Below are positions 56,011 through 64,000 of a DNA stretch of 64,000 bases, one piece after another. The DNA lies in NCBI GenBank assembly GCA_963807925.1, contig CAWEDP010000002.1, positions 1,612,001 to 1,676,000 of the forward strand. The letters are read 5' to 3'. This DNA comes from CAWEDP01 sp963807925. Its GTDB lineage: Bacteria; Acidobacteriota; Vicinamibacteria; Vicinamibacterales; CAVVIG01. Below the pieces are notes generated by a model. That model was not told the origin of the DNA. It saw nothing but the letters and a program-made list of their open reading frames with translations, and did no database searches. The position numbers and the translations under genes were made by a program. Each line of letters begins with the position of its first letter. Within the stretch, counting starts at the first letter, position 1.

Positions 56011-57185
56011 ACGCCGCCTTGTCCCGACAGCCGCTCCCGCGCCGGGGCACCGCCGGCCAGGCCGATGAACAACAGCAGCAGGCCCCAGTTGAACGTCGAT
56101 CCGATCGCCAGCGTGCGCACGGCGCCGGCGGTCGAAAAGGCAGGTGAGGGCACGAGCAGACAGGCGTACGCGGCGACGAGCGCGGCTCTGGCCCAGGCCG
56201 GCCTCCGTCCGATGACGGCGACCGCCGGCCCCGTCAGAAGCGTCAGGTAATACATCCAGCCCAGGGGCGAGATCAGCAGACCTCCGGCGACGAGCAGCGC
56301 CCACGCGCGATCGATGTCGCGTGTGCGGGCCAGCGCCCGGCCTGCCGCGGCGACGACGACGAGAACGCTCGCCCACCAGAGCGGCTGGACGAGATCCGGC
56401 CGGACCACGACCGGCGTCACGTGCAGCACCGCCGGCGTGGCGTCGAGAGTCCGCGTCAGCAGACCGAGCACTGACGCGTTCAGTGTGTGCCCGGTCCACG
56501 AAATCCGCGCGAGAGCCGCGAGCCACGATCGGTACCCGGTGACGCCGGCGGCGATCCAGCCGGCCGTCAGCACGCCGGCCGCGCCCACGGCTGCTCCGCC
56601 AATGGCGCGCGGCGATCGCCGCCAGAGCAGATACGGAACGAACACGCCGAGAAACGGCTTGGCGGCGATGGCGGCGCCGAGCAGTCCACCGGCCAGCAGC
56701 GGGCGATCCTCTCGATCGGCGATCCACGCCGCGGTCATGACCAGCGTCAGCAGCCCCGCAACCTGCCCCAGGAGGAGCGCGGCAATGACAGGCTGCGAGA
56801 TGAACATCATCGAAGCAATGGTCGCCGTCCTGCCGGCGGCGACCGTACGCGCGATCCAGACCGCCGACACCAGATACGCGGCAACGGCGACGACGGTCCA
56901 CAGCCGGAAGGCGACGCCGTCCGACAGGAAGGAGAACGGGAGAAGAAGGAGCGTGAGCGCGGGCGTGTTCAGGTTGTAGCCGGGGCCGGGAAGCGGCGGG
57001 TGCTGGTAGAGGTCGGCGCCCTGACGCAGCCACCGCGCCGAGCTCAGGAAGACGACGAAGTCATTCGAGAGTGTCCCGGGCGCGCGGGCGACGACCGACA
57101 GGGTCGCGAGCGCCACGACGCATGCCACGACGCCGAGCACCGGCTCGCCGTAGGTCGACCACCACGAATGATCCGGCCCTTTCAC
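55980..57185 (-). CDS. GT87-like glycosyltransferase, second copy
   Basis: A 401-aa polytopic protein similar in plan to the 54.8-kb gene: LSNDFVVFLSSARWLRQGADLY, YNLNTPALTLLLLPFSFL, LGAAIAAKPFLGVFVPYLL and ISPLGWMYYLTL. It is a paralogue in tail-to-tail orientation with the first copy (31-bp overlap). GTG 57185 is divergent from the 57.3-kb gene. Substrate not evident. Confidence 0.85.
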   Translation of the reverse strand: MKGPDHSWWSTYGEPVLGVVACVVALATLSVVARAPGTLSNDFVVFLSSARWLRQGADLYQHPPLPGPGYNLNTPALTLLLLPFSFLSDGVAFRLWTVVAVAAYLVSAVWIARTVAAGRTATIASMMFISQPVIAALLLGQVAGLLTLVMTAAWIADREDRPLLAGGLLGAAIAAKPFLGVFVPYLLWRRSPRAIGGAAVGAAGVLTAGWIAAGVTGYRSWLAALARISWTGHTLNASVLGLLTRTLDATPAVLHVTPVVVRPDLVQPLWWASVLVVVAAAGRALARTRDIDRAWALLVAGGLLISPLGWMYYLTLLTGPAVAVIGRRPAWARAALVAAYACLLVPSPAFSTAGAVRTLAIGSTFNWGLLLLFIGLAGGAPARERLSGQGGVQAVSMVPCA

Positions 57186-57268
57186 GTCTTCCGGAGTATA
57201 GCGGCCTGGCGCATACCACCGGTGTGTGCGCGGCGCAGTGGCGGCGCGCGACAGCGTCGAACCGTGGG

Positions 57269-57274
57269 TAGAAT
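57269..57274 (+). promoter_or_regulatory. Candidate leaderless -10 box (57.3-kb gene)
   Basis: TAGAAT ends six bases before GTG 57281, so transcription would begin at the start codon. No ribosome site precedes the GTG, which fits a leaderless mRNA. The same pattern occurs at 61298-61303. Confidence 0.5.
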
Positions 57275-57280
57275 GCGCCG

Positions 57281-58810
57281 GTGTCGCATCGAGCCCGGAG
57301 TCGCGCGCCTCGTTCCCTTCCGATCGGCCGCCTCACATCCGCGATTGCCGCCGGCTTCGTCTGCACACGCACCGTCGTCGATCCCGATCTCTGGGGCCAC
57401 CTCAGGTTCGGCCTCGACTGGCTGCACACCCGGACGTGGCCGGGCCGCGATCCGTACTCGTTCACGCAGGGAGTGCCCTGGGTCAACCATGAATGGCTGA
57501 GCGAGACCGTCTTCGCGGCGGCGTACCGCGCAGGCGGCGCCGCCGGCATGGTGATCGCGAAGGCCGCGATACTCCTGGCGACGTTTGCCGTGCTGCGAGG
57601 GAGCGCGCTCCGGACCGACGAGCCCTATCGATCGCGCCTGTTCGCCGCCGGCGTGCTCGGCGTCGTCTCGGCGTCGTCCACCGTGCGACCGCAGCTCTGG
57701 ACGCTCCTCGGCCTGGCGCTGCTCTTTGCGGCCCTGGAGCGAAGCGCGGTGTCGGCGACCGAGCCACGACGTGGCGGCCGCAGCGGTCTGCCGGGCCCGC
57801 GCGCGCTCTACTCGCTCCCCCTGTTGTTTGCGGTCTGGGCCAACCTGCACGGCGGTTGGATTGTGGGCGCAGGCGCGGCCGCGCTGTGGCTGGCGGGCCG
57901 CGCCCTCGACCGGCGCGATCTCCGTCCCATCGTGCCCGGAATCGTGGCGCTCGGCGCGGGCCTCCTTGCCACCGCCGCGAACCCGTACGGCGCCGGACTG
58001 TGGACGTTTCTCGCGACGACGGTTCGCGTCACGCGCAACATCGTCGAGTGGCGGCCGTTGTGGGAACAGGACGACGTCTGGTTCTACGTCGGGGTGTGGC
58101 TGATCGTGGCCCTCGGCGTGGTGACGGTGACGCTCGTGAAGCGATGGAACAGGATCACGTGGGCGGCGCTGCTGCCTGTGATGTGTCTCGGCGTGATGAG
58201 CCTCCTGGTCACTCGCCTGCTGGCGCTCTTCGGGCTGCTGGCGCCGCTCCTCTTCGCGAATGCATGGCGCGCGCCTCCCGGCGCCGCCGGGTCGGAACTG
58301 TCCGACACGGCGCGCGCGTCAGGATCGGTCGTCGCGATTGAGGTCGCCGTGCTGGGTGCCATCTTCGCCGGCACACTCCTCAGCGCCTCGCGCTGTCTGC
58401 CCCTCGACGGGTGGTGGACGCCGGACGTCGCCGCGGCGGGCGCGTTCGAGTCCCCCACGGTGCGCGGACGCCTGCTGCTGCCGTTCAACTGGGGCGAATA
58501 CGCCATCTTTCACTGGGGCCCACGGCTTCGGGTCTCGATCGATGGACGCCGGGAAACCGTGTACGCGCCGTCGTGGATCGAGGCCCAGGCGTGGATCGTT
58601 CCGGGGCGCGCCGACACGCTGGCGTTCCTCGCCCGCCAGCGTCCCGAGTACGTCTGGCTTCCGTCCGAGGCGACAACCCCCAGGCGGTGGCTCCGGGACC
58701 ATGCCTACCGCATCGACATCGATACCGGGCGCTCGTTCATCGCGCGGCGCGCGGATTCTGGCGCCGCTGTCCGCCGCGCCGCCGCTGTCCCGATGTTTCC
58801 CGTAGGGTAG
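57281..58810 (+). CDS. Polytopic membrane protein of a glycosyltransferase-like type
   Basis: A 509-aa protein with about ten TMs. An early acidic loop DPDLWGHLRFGLDWL and PWVNHEWLSETVF recall the catalytic loops of GT-C enzymes (GT39-like). A soluble C-terminal domain (about 375-509) includes RGRLLLPFNWGEYAIFHWG and RLRVSIDGRRETVY. I recognise this layout from Acidobacterial genomes but not its substrate. GTG 57281 appears leaderless. It heads a tight same-strand run; the GT4 gene follows after 16 bases. Confidence 0.75.
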   Translation: MSHRARSRAPRSLPIGRLTSAIAAGFVCTRTVVDPDLWGHLRFGLDWLHTRTWPGRDPYSFTQGVPWVNHEWLSETVFAAAYRAGGAAGMVIAKAAILLATFAVLRGSALRTDEPYRSRLFAAGVLGVVSASSTVRPQLWTLLGLALLFAALERSAVSATEPRRGGRSGLPGPRALYSLPLLFAVWANLHGGWIVGAGAAALWLAGRALDRRDLRPIVPGIVALGAGLLATAANPYGAGLWTFLATTVRVTRNIVEWRPLWEQDDVWFYVGVWLIVALGVVTVTLVKRWNRITWAALLPVMCLGVMSLLVTRLLALFGLLAPLLFANAWRAPPGAAGSELSDTARASGSVVAIEVAVLGAIFAGTLLSASRCLPLDGWWTPDVAAAGAFESPTVRGRLLLPFNWGEYAIFHWGPRLRVSIDGRRETVYAPSWIEAQAWIVPGRADTLAFLARQRPEYVWLPSEATTPRRWLRDHAYRIDIDTGRSFIARRADSGAAVRRAAAVPMFPVG

Positions 58811-58813
58811 AAT
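58808..58813 (+). promoter_or_regulatory. Candidate -10 box before the GT4 gene
   Basis: TAGAAT overlaps the stop region of the previous gene; transcription would start near 58820, seven bases before ATG 58827. It may give the GT4 gene its own near-leaderless transcript. Confidence 0.4.
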
Positions 58814-58826
58814 GCTCCCGTCCACC

Positions 58827-60029
58827 ATGCGACCGTTACGGGTCCTTCACGTGACGCCCTACTTCGGCGACGCGTGGGCCTACGGCGGCATTCCGCGCGT
58901 CGTCGGCGCGCTGGCGCTCGGGCAGGCGGCGCGCGGCGACGCCGTGACGGTCTGCACGACCGACGCGTGCACGGAGTCGACCCGGCTCGCCGGGCCGCCC
59001 AATCGGCAACCGTTGCGCCCGTGGGCGGCCGCCGCGACGGCGCCCGGCCTGGTCGTGCGCGTCTTTCCAAACGTCTCGAACCGGCTCGCCTACCGGCAAC
59101 TGTTCGTGCCGGTGGGCCTCCGGCGCTACCTCGCGCACTCGGCGCCGGCATTCGACGTCGCGCACCTTCACGCGTGCCGCAACCTGCCGGGAGTCATCGC
59201 CGCCGGCGCGCTGCGCCGCGCCGGCATTCCTTACGTCCTCGCGCCCAACGGCACCGCGCCGCGCATCGAGCGGCGGCGGCTCGCCAAGCGCCTGTTCGAC
59301 GCCGTCGCGGGATCGCGGGTGCTTCGAGACGCCGCGCGGCTCATCGCCGTCTCGCAGGCCGAACGCGACCAGCTCCGCTCGGTCGGCGTCGGCGCCGAAG
59401 AGATTCGCATCATTCCCAACCCGATCAGCGTCGAGGAGTTCGAGCCGCCGCCGGTGCGCGGCGGCTTTCGGCGGACCATCGCCGCGGGGGCCAGGCCGCT
59501 CGTGCTGTTCCTCGGGCAGATCAGTCCGCGCAAGCGCGTCGACGTGCTGGTGCGCGCGTTCGCCCTGCTCAGTCGGCCCGACGCCCGGCTCGTGATCGCC
59601 GGCAACGACGCCGGCGCCGCGCGGCCCGCCCGCCGTCTCGCGCAGACGCTCGGCATCGGCGGGCAGGTGATCTTTCCAGGCCTGCTGCGGGGACAGGAGC
59701 GGCTCGCCGCGCTGGCCGACGCCGACATCGTCGTCTACCCGTCGCAGGACGAGGTCTTCGGGCTGGTGCCCGTCGAAGCGCTGCTCTGCGGCACTCCGGT
59801 GGCCGTCGCCGGCGATTGCGGATGCGCCGAGGTGGTCGGCAGTATGGGCGGCGGGCACGTCGTGCCGCTCGGCGATCACGTCGCGCTCGCCCGCGCGATC
59901 GAGACCACGCTCCGGCGGCCGCGCCGCTGGCGTGCCGCCGCCGATGCTGCGGCCGCGCGGATCCGCGCGACCTACGCGCGCGATCGCGTGTGCGCCCAGA
60001 TGGACGCGGTCTATCGGGAACTGGTGTGA
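58827..60029 (+). CDS. Glycosyltransferase family 4
   Basis: A 400-aa GT-B glycosyltransferase that would move a sugar from an activated nucleotide donor. The N-terminal domain has VLHVTPYFGDAWAYGGIPRVV (acceptor side) and VAHLHACRNLPG. The C-terminal domain has LFLGQISPRKRVDVLVRAF and the donor-binding motif DEVFGLVPVEALLCG (Glu-x7-Glu). ATG 58827 is preferred: an earlier in-frame ATG at 58812 overlaps a TAGAAT box. The stop overlaps the next gene by four bases. Confidence 0.92.
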   Translation: MRPLRVLHVTPYFGDAWAYGGIPRVVGALALGQAARGDAVTVCTTDACTESTRLAGPPNRQPLRPWAAAATAPGLVVRVFPNVSNRLAYRQLFVPVGLRRYLAHSAPAFDVAHLHACRNLPGVIAAGALRRAGIPYVLAPNGTAPRIERRRLAKRLFDAVAGSRVLRDAARLIAVSQAERDQLRSVGVGAEEIRIIPNPISVEEFEPPPVRGGFRRTIAAGARPLVLFLGQISPRKRVDVLVRAFALLSRPDARLVIAGNDAGAARPARRLAQTLGIGGQVIFPGLLRGQERLAALADADIVVYPSQDEVFGLVPVEALLCGTPVAVAGDCGCAEVVGSMGGGHVVPLGDHVALARAIETTLRRPRRWRAAADAAAARIRATYARDRVCAQMDAVYRELV

Positions 60030-61102
60030 CCGCGACGACCGGCGTCAGCTTCGTCGTGCCCGTGAGAAACGGCGCCTCGATGATCGGCCCGACGCTCGAC
60101 TCCATCCTGGCGCAGGCCGACGGCCGGCCGTTCGAGATCATCGTCGTGGACGACGGCAGCTCCGACGACTCGATCGACGCGGTGAACGCGGTCACCGCCT
60201 CCGAGCCGATCCGCCTGCTCCGCCGCGACGGAAGAGGAGCCGCCGCGGCCCTCAATGCCGGAATCCGCGCGGCGAGGCATCCCGTCGTGTGCCAGGTGGA
60301 CCAGGATGTGCGGCTCGCGCCCGGCTGGATGCGCGCGCTGCTCGTCGCGCTCGACGAGGGCGACGAGGTCGCCGCCGCGCAGGGGTACTGCGAGACCGAC
60401 GCGGGCGCCACGCTGTGCGCGCGCGTCATGGGCCTGGATCTCGAGCAGCGATACGGCGCCCTCCAGGCGGAGACCGATCACGTCTGCACCGGCAACGTCG
60501 CGTATCGAGTCGACGCGCTCCACCGCGTCGGCCTGTTCGACGAGGCGCTCGGCTACGGATACGACAACGACATGAGCTACCGGCTCCGCGCCGCCGGGTA
60601 CCGGCTGCGATTCTGCCGGTCGGCGCGGAGCGTTCACCAGTGGCGCGACGGCCTGGCCGCGTATCTCGGGCAACAGTACGGCTTCGGCTACGGCCGGCTC
60701 GATCTCGTCGCGAAACATCCGGCGCGGATGAGCGGCGATTGCGTGTCGCCGCTGCCGATGATGCTGCATCCGCTGGCGATGGCCGCGGCGGTGGCCGCAC
60801 TCGCGGTCGCGGTCGTCTCGACGCTTCTCGGCTCGCCGTCGCCGGCGTTTCTCGCGATCGGCCTGGCCACCGTGGGCGCGCTTGCGGCGGAGCGACTGGT
60901 CGCGGGACGACGCGCCGTGCGCCGGTTCGGCGACCGCGCGGCCTGGCTGTTCCCTGTCCTTCACCTGCTGCGCGACCTGGTCTGGGTCGCGGCGATTCTG
61001 GTGTGGCTGGTCCGCCGTCCACTCGGCCGTCAGGCCCGGCCCGTATACAGCATGCGTCCCAGGAACGGCGGCCGCACGCGCCAGGCCGTCGGCTCGAGGT
61101 AG
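60026..61102 (+). CDS. Glycosyltransferase family 2, membrane-anchored
   Basis: A 358-aa GT-A enzyme. It has nucleotide-binding VVPVRNGASMIG and IIVVDDGSSDDS, the DxD as CQVDQDVRL (metal site), and an acceptor loop with GYGYDNDMSYRLRAAG. The C-terminal third has two or more TM segments (about 265-335), so it works at the inner face of the membrane. GTG 60026 overlaps the GT4 stop (GTGTGA). It probably extends the same glycan as the GT4 enzyme; the acceptor is unknown. Confidence 0.92.
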   Translation: MTATTGVSFVVPVRNGASMIGPTLDSILAQADGRPFEIIVVDDGSSDDSIDAVNAVTASEPIRLLRRDGRGAAAALNAGIRAARHPVVCQVDQDVRLAPGWMRALLVALDEGDEVAAAQGYCETDAGATLCARVMGLDLEQRYGALQAETDHVCTGNVAYRVDALHRVGLFDEALGYGYDNDMSYRLRAAGYRLRFCRSARSVHQWRDGLAAYLGQQYGFGYGRLDLVAKHPARMSGDCVSPLPMMLHPLAMAAAVAALAVAVVSTLLGSPSPAFLAIGLATVGALAAERLVAGRRAVRRFGDRAAWLFPVLHLLRDLVWVAAILVWLVRRPLGRQARPVYSMRPRNGGRTRQAVGSR

Positions 61103-61105
61103 ATT

Positions 61106-61285
61106 GTGATCCTCGCCCAATCGATCGGTGAGTACGCGACGCTCTCGGCGATCGTCGCCTACGTCCGCGCTATCGCACGGGCGACGATGAACACGCTTCA
61201 GGACGTCAGCGGCACCACCTGGATCCTGCTCCTCGGCGCAATCGGCCTGCTCGTCTTCATGCGGGTGCTGTGGCGCCCGCGTTGA
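61106..61285 (+). CDS. Conserved-looking 59-aa membrane peptide
   Basis: A small ORF starting GTG three bases after the GT2 stop, with a GAGGT ribosome site seven bases upstream. It reads VILAQSIGEYATLSAIVAYV, a short linker (RAIARATMNTLQDVSGTT), one clear TM helix (WILLLGAIGLLVFMRVLW) and a basic end RPR. Position inside a tight operon, a good ribosome site and a sensible membrane topology support it as real. Function unknown; a small assembly or stability subunit for the glycosyltransferases is conceivable. Confidence 0.75.
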   Translation: MILAQSIGEYATLSAIVAYVRAIARATMNTLQDVSGTTWILLLGAIGLLVFMRVLWRPR

Positions 61286-61297
61286 GGCTGCCGGCGG

Positions 61298-61303
61298 TAA
61301 GAT
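61298..61303 (+). promoter_or_regulatory. Candidate leaderless -10 box (toroid-protein gene)
   Basis: TAAGAT ends six bases before GTG 61310, the same spacing as at 57269-57281. An internal promoter within the operon is possible. A GAGG box overlaps the start codon and is too close to serve as a ribosome site. Confidence 0.45.
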
Positions 61304-61309
61304 CACGAG

Positions 61310-62278
61310 GTGGCCGAGTTCGATCGAGACGCGCTGACGCTTCGCCTTCGACAGCGCCTGCTGGCCGCCGCGAACCCGACGGGCGGATGGCCCTACTACG
61401 AGGGCAACGACAGCCGGGTTGAATCCACGTCCTGGATTCTGATGGCGCTCGCCGACACCTCGGGCGACGATCCCGCCGCCCGTCAGGCGTTCGCGGCGCC
61501 GCATCTCGCGTTCCTCGCCGGCCGGCAGCGGGGCGACGGCCTGCTCGCCGAGCACTCCGACGAGCCGCCCAACTTCACGGCGAACGGCGTCGCCGCGTGC
61601 GCCGCGGCCCGGCTGCTGCCGGACTCGAAGACCGCGCTCCTCACCCGCCTGCTCGACGGGCTCGTCGCCGTCAGGGGCGTGGCCATCCGGACGCCGATTC
61701 TCGACACGATTGCCGCGGTCAGGCGCCTCGTCCGCGGTACGCGTGACGCGCCGAAGGGCCAGGACAACGCGCTCCAGGCGTGGCCGTGGATTCCCGACAC
61801 CTTCAGCTGGGCGGAGCCGACGGCCTGGTGTCTGCTGGCCCTGAAACAGGGCCGGCGCTTCGAGCGTCCGGGGGCCGACCTCAGAATCGCAGAAGCCGAG
61901 CGCCTGCTCGTCGATCGCATGTGCACCGGCGGCGGCTGGAACTACGGCAACCGCGCGGCGTTCGCGCAGGATCTCCGTCCGTACGTGCCGACGACGGCCG
62001 TCGCGCTGATGGCGCTGCAGGATCGACCGGACGATCCGGCGGTGAGGCGCAGCCTGACGTACCTGGATCGCGCGAAGCTGTCGGAACCTTCCGCCATCGG
62101 GCTCGGGCTCTCTGCGATCTGCCTGCATCTGTACGGCCGGCCGACCGGCGATCTCGACGAGCGGCTCGCGGCCGACATGGCGCGCGCCGAACGGTTCGGG
62201 AACCTGCAGGCGCTCGCGATCGCCCTCTACGGCCTGGGCGCCGCCGGCCAGCACGGTGGGGCGTTGCGCGTCCCATGA
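61310..62278 (+). CDS. Prenyltransferase/squalene-cyclase repeat (alpha-toroid) protein
   Basis: A 322-aa soluble protein of (alpha/alpha) barrel repeats: TGGWPYYEGNDSRVESTSWILMAL, TANGVAACAAARLL, SWAEPTAWCLLAL and GGGWNYGNRAAF. These match the squalene-hopene-cyclase/prenyltransferase repeat, but the catalytic DxDD of terpene cyclases is absent and the chain is half their size. It may bind a polyprenyl lipid rather than cyclise it. GTG 61310. Overlaps the DUF362 gene by four bases (ATGA). Confidence 0.85.
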   Translation: MAEFDRDALTLRLRQRLLAAANPTGGWPYYEGNDSRVESTSWILMALADTSGDDPAARQAFAAPHLAFLAGRQRGDGLLAEHSDEPPNFTANGVAACAAARLLPDSKTALLTRLLDGLVAVRGVAIRTPILDTIAAVRRLVRGTRDAPKGQDNALQAWPWIPDTFSWAEPTAWCLLALKQGRRFERPGADLRIAEAERLLVDRMCTGGGWNYGNRAAFAQDLRPYVPTTAVALMALQDRPDDPAVRRSLTYLDRAKLSEPSAIGLGLSAICLHLYGRPTGDLDERLAADMARAERFGNLQALAIALYGLGAAGQHGGALRVP

Positions 62279-63259
62279 TCGCGCCTTCCCGCCGCGAGTT
62301 CCTCAAAGCGGTTCCGGCGGCGGCCGTCGCCGCATCGTCGTGCGGGCGCACGCCGCCGTACCGGCGCGAGGACTTCGTGGTGCCGCCGCGATCGTCGGTG
62401 GCCCTTCTGCCGGCGGCAAGCTACGAGGCGGATCTCGTGGACGTCATCTCGCGCGGGCTGGCGATGCTGCGCGTGTCGGCCGCCGGCCGCCGCGTGCTGC
62501 TCAAACCGAATCTGGTGGAGTACCGAATCCGGGTCCGCCATCAACACGCATCCCCACGTCGTGGCGGCCGCCGCGGCGGCGCTGCGGCGCGCCGGCGCGC
62601 GCGAGGTCGTCGTGGGCGAAGGGCCGGGCCACCGCCGCGACATCGAATACCTCCTCGCCGGAACCGGCCTCGACGACACGCTCCGGGAGGAGCGCCTGCG
62701 GTTCGTCGACCTCAATCACGACGATGTGGCGCGGGTGCCGCTGCGGAGCCGCTTCATGGGCATCGACGCGCTGTGGCTGCCGGCGACGCTGCTCGCGTCC
62801 GATTTCGTCGTGTCGCTGCCGAAGCTCAAGACCCACCATCTGGCCGGCATGACCGCGAGCATGAAGAACTTGTTCGGCGTCGTGCCCGGGGCGGTCTACG
62901 GCTGGCCGAAGAACCTGCTGCACTTCAGGGGCATCGAGCACTCGATCGTCGATCTGGTGGCGACGGTCCGGCCCAGTCTGACGATCGTGGACGCGGTGGT
63001 GGCGATGGAGGGAGACGGTCCCATCATGGGCCGGCCGCGGCCGATGGGGCTGCTGGCGATGGGGACCGACCTGGCGGCGGTGGACGCGACGCTCGCGCGG
63101 ATCATCGGGCTGGATCCGGGCAAAATGCCGTATCTTGGACTGGCGGCGGATTTTCTGGGCAATGTCGGGGAAGGCCGGATCGCGCAGCTCGCCGAACCGG
63201 TGGGTCGCTACCGGACGCGTTTCGACGTGATCGAAGCGATACAGAATATGAGGGCGTGA
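62275..63259 (+). CDS. Exported DUF362 protein, frame broken at about 62523
   Basis: About 327 aa after removing one base. The N-terminus is Tat-like (SRREFLKAVPAAAVAA) with a possible lipobox at Cys23 (AASSC). After VLLKPNLVEY the frame shifts at gtaccgaatcc; dropping one c gives ESGSAINTHPHVVAAAAAALRRAGA, the typical DUF362 fold start. It continues GEGPGHRRD, VSLPKLKTHHLAGMTASMKNLFGVVPG (the DUF362 hallmark) and AVDATLARIIGLDP. The ferredoxin-type Cys motifs of some DUF362 proteins are absent. DUF362 members have been linked to anaerobic redox or aromatic chemistry, but the biochemical role is open. Last gene of the operon. Confidence 0.86.
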
Positions 63260-64000
63260 GGGGTGTCCGCGCGTATCCGCCTCAGCCGTTTCGTGGTATC
63301 AGAGAGTAGGTAAATCCCTCGGGGTGAATGAGTTTTGGGAAACGCCGGAGGTGTGAAGTGACTCGCCAACCTGCGACGCGTCGTGGCGAACGCGGTCAGA
63401 TTCTCGATCATAACGGCGCTCGTCATGATTGTTTTGCTTGCGCATCGCGGCCTTGTCGATCGACGCATCGTACATGTACACGAGCGCAACCGTGAGTACG
63501 CAGCAGCGGATGCAGCCGCAAAGAGCGCGGCCATCGAGCTCAAAAGGGCAACCGGAGCGGACTGGCGGAGAGTTGCCAACCACGAAATCGCCTTACACGG
63601 CTTCGATCCGTCGCGAGCGGCACGACGGTCACCGTCGTAATCAGTCCTCCAGTGGCTGGCTTGTTTGCGAGCAACGCCCGGCTACGTCGAGGTCATCCGC
63701 TCGCGAAGCAGACACCGACGTTCTTCGGACGGCATTCTAGGCTGGAGCAACCTGACGCCGACGGTGATGGCGGTGGCTGGAGTCCACCCACGGATCGGCC
63801 TGTTTGATGACACTGCACGGTAGGCCTTACGATATTCTGATCGGAAACGGAGTTGACTCAACGGAGCGGCTGGCCGACGGGGCGACTCGCGGGTGAACAA
63901 CGATGTTCGCGGGACGCTCATGGCCCACTCCGTCTCCGCCGGTGAAGTGCACCGTGGTTGCACAGGAACGTCGAGCCATGCCTGAGCCCCCACCGAGCGA
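63260..64000. other. Terminal 741 bp without a convincing gene
   Basis: Downstream of the DUF362 gene the DNA is clearly less GC-rich than the rest. Except for the doubtful ORF at 63383-63640, only short, non-family-like frames are present, including a 103-aa minus frame (63682-63993) with no recognisable domain. It may mark a boundary to a different genomic segment beyond the window. No terminal repeats, att site or transposase fragment was seen. Confidence 0.6.
63383..63640 (+). CDS. Doubtful 85-aa single-TM protein
   Basis: A GTG-started frame with one TM helix (FSIITALVMIVLLAH, about 7-21) followed by charged helical sequence (VHERNREYAAADAAAKSAAI) and a basic end. The hydrophobic-then-helical layout is protein-like. 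Codon third positions are less GC-rich than in neighbouring genes. No ribosome site is clear, and an in-frame stop lies 24 bases upstream. It could be a small membrane protein or chance. Confidence 0.35.
   Translation: MANAVRFSIITALVMIVLLAHRGLVDRRIVHVHERNREYAAADAAAKSAAIELKRATGADWRRVANHEIALHGFDPSRAARRSPS

Noticed and set aside
63682..63993. A 103-aa minus-strand frame at the window end.
   Set aside because: No recognisable domain, no ribosome site, and amino-acid composition like other shadow frames.

Overview
The window is GC-rich, gene-dense chromosomal DNA with no phage, plasmid or insertion-sequence genes. Several traits recall Acidobacteriota, perhaps Vicinamibacteria: a VWA-like secreted protein of the Acidobacterial type, several secreted proteins starting near a D-[FL]-TG-x-W motif, a dispersed palindromic repeat (core gtccggcttcagccggac), an efflux-pump super-cluster and a zwf-opcA pair. 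This placement is inference from gene style, since no 16S gene is present.

Layout. (1) 1-1.3 kb: the 3' end of ispH and a Spy/CpxP-like periplasmic protein. (2) 1.3-23.8 kb, all on +: an efflux super-cluster with one TolC-type outer-membrane channel, a split MacA/MacB-type ABC exporter, and four RND permeases served by three further adaptors. One adaptor plus two permeases looks MdtABC-like. (3) 23.9-24.4 kb: an unknown two-TM protein. (4) 31.2-24.4 kb, on -: lipoprotein esterase (tesA-like), ABC ATPase and large FtsX-type permease (the E. coli tesA-ybbA-ybbP order), a purine-type NCS2 permease, a DksA/TraR zinc-finger protein, a possible ferritin-like protein and folK. (5) 31.4-33.9 kb: zwf-opcA. 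(6) 33.9-40.9 kb: a proline-rich secreted protein, a small Cys-rich protein, a large TPR plus sigma-54-activator regulator, a PilZ protein, an MBL hydrolase/DedA pair and a secreted protein. (7) 41.2-43.2 kb: an HpaB/HpaC-like flavin monooxygenase pair. (8) 47.2-43.3 kb, on -: a four-gene operon with two secreted proteins related to the one at 40.0-40.9 kb, an MBL-fold protein lacking its metal ligands, and a membrane protein with an internal repeat. (9) 49.5-47.3 kb: a two-component system, then a Ser/Thr kinase at 51.6-49.6 kb. (10) 51.8-53.6 kb: a VWA-like protein, a double ABM-domain protein and tRNA-Leu(UAA). (11) 53.6-63.3 kb: membrane lipid/glycan genes (PAP2, two GT87-like), then a tight + strand run of polytopic membrane protein, GT4, GT2, a 59-aa membrane peptide, a toroid-fold protein and an exported DUF362 lipoprotein. 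(12) 63.3-64 kb: lower-GC DNA with no convincing gene.

Two things stand out. First, nine otherwise intact genes carry 13 apparent single-base insertions and no deletions. Nine of these lie in 4.7 kb (25.4-30.1 kb). Removing one base at each site restores a family-like reading frame of whole-codon length, so a sequencing or assembly fault is the leading explanation; these genes are annotated here as single loci. Second, the two least described multigene units are the secreted-protein/degenerate-MBL operon at 43.3-47.2 kb and the GT/peptide/toroid/DUF362 operon at 57.3-63.3 kb. Some genes in the latter appear to have leaderless promoters (a TAxxAT box six bases before a GTG start).
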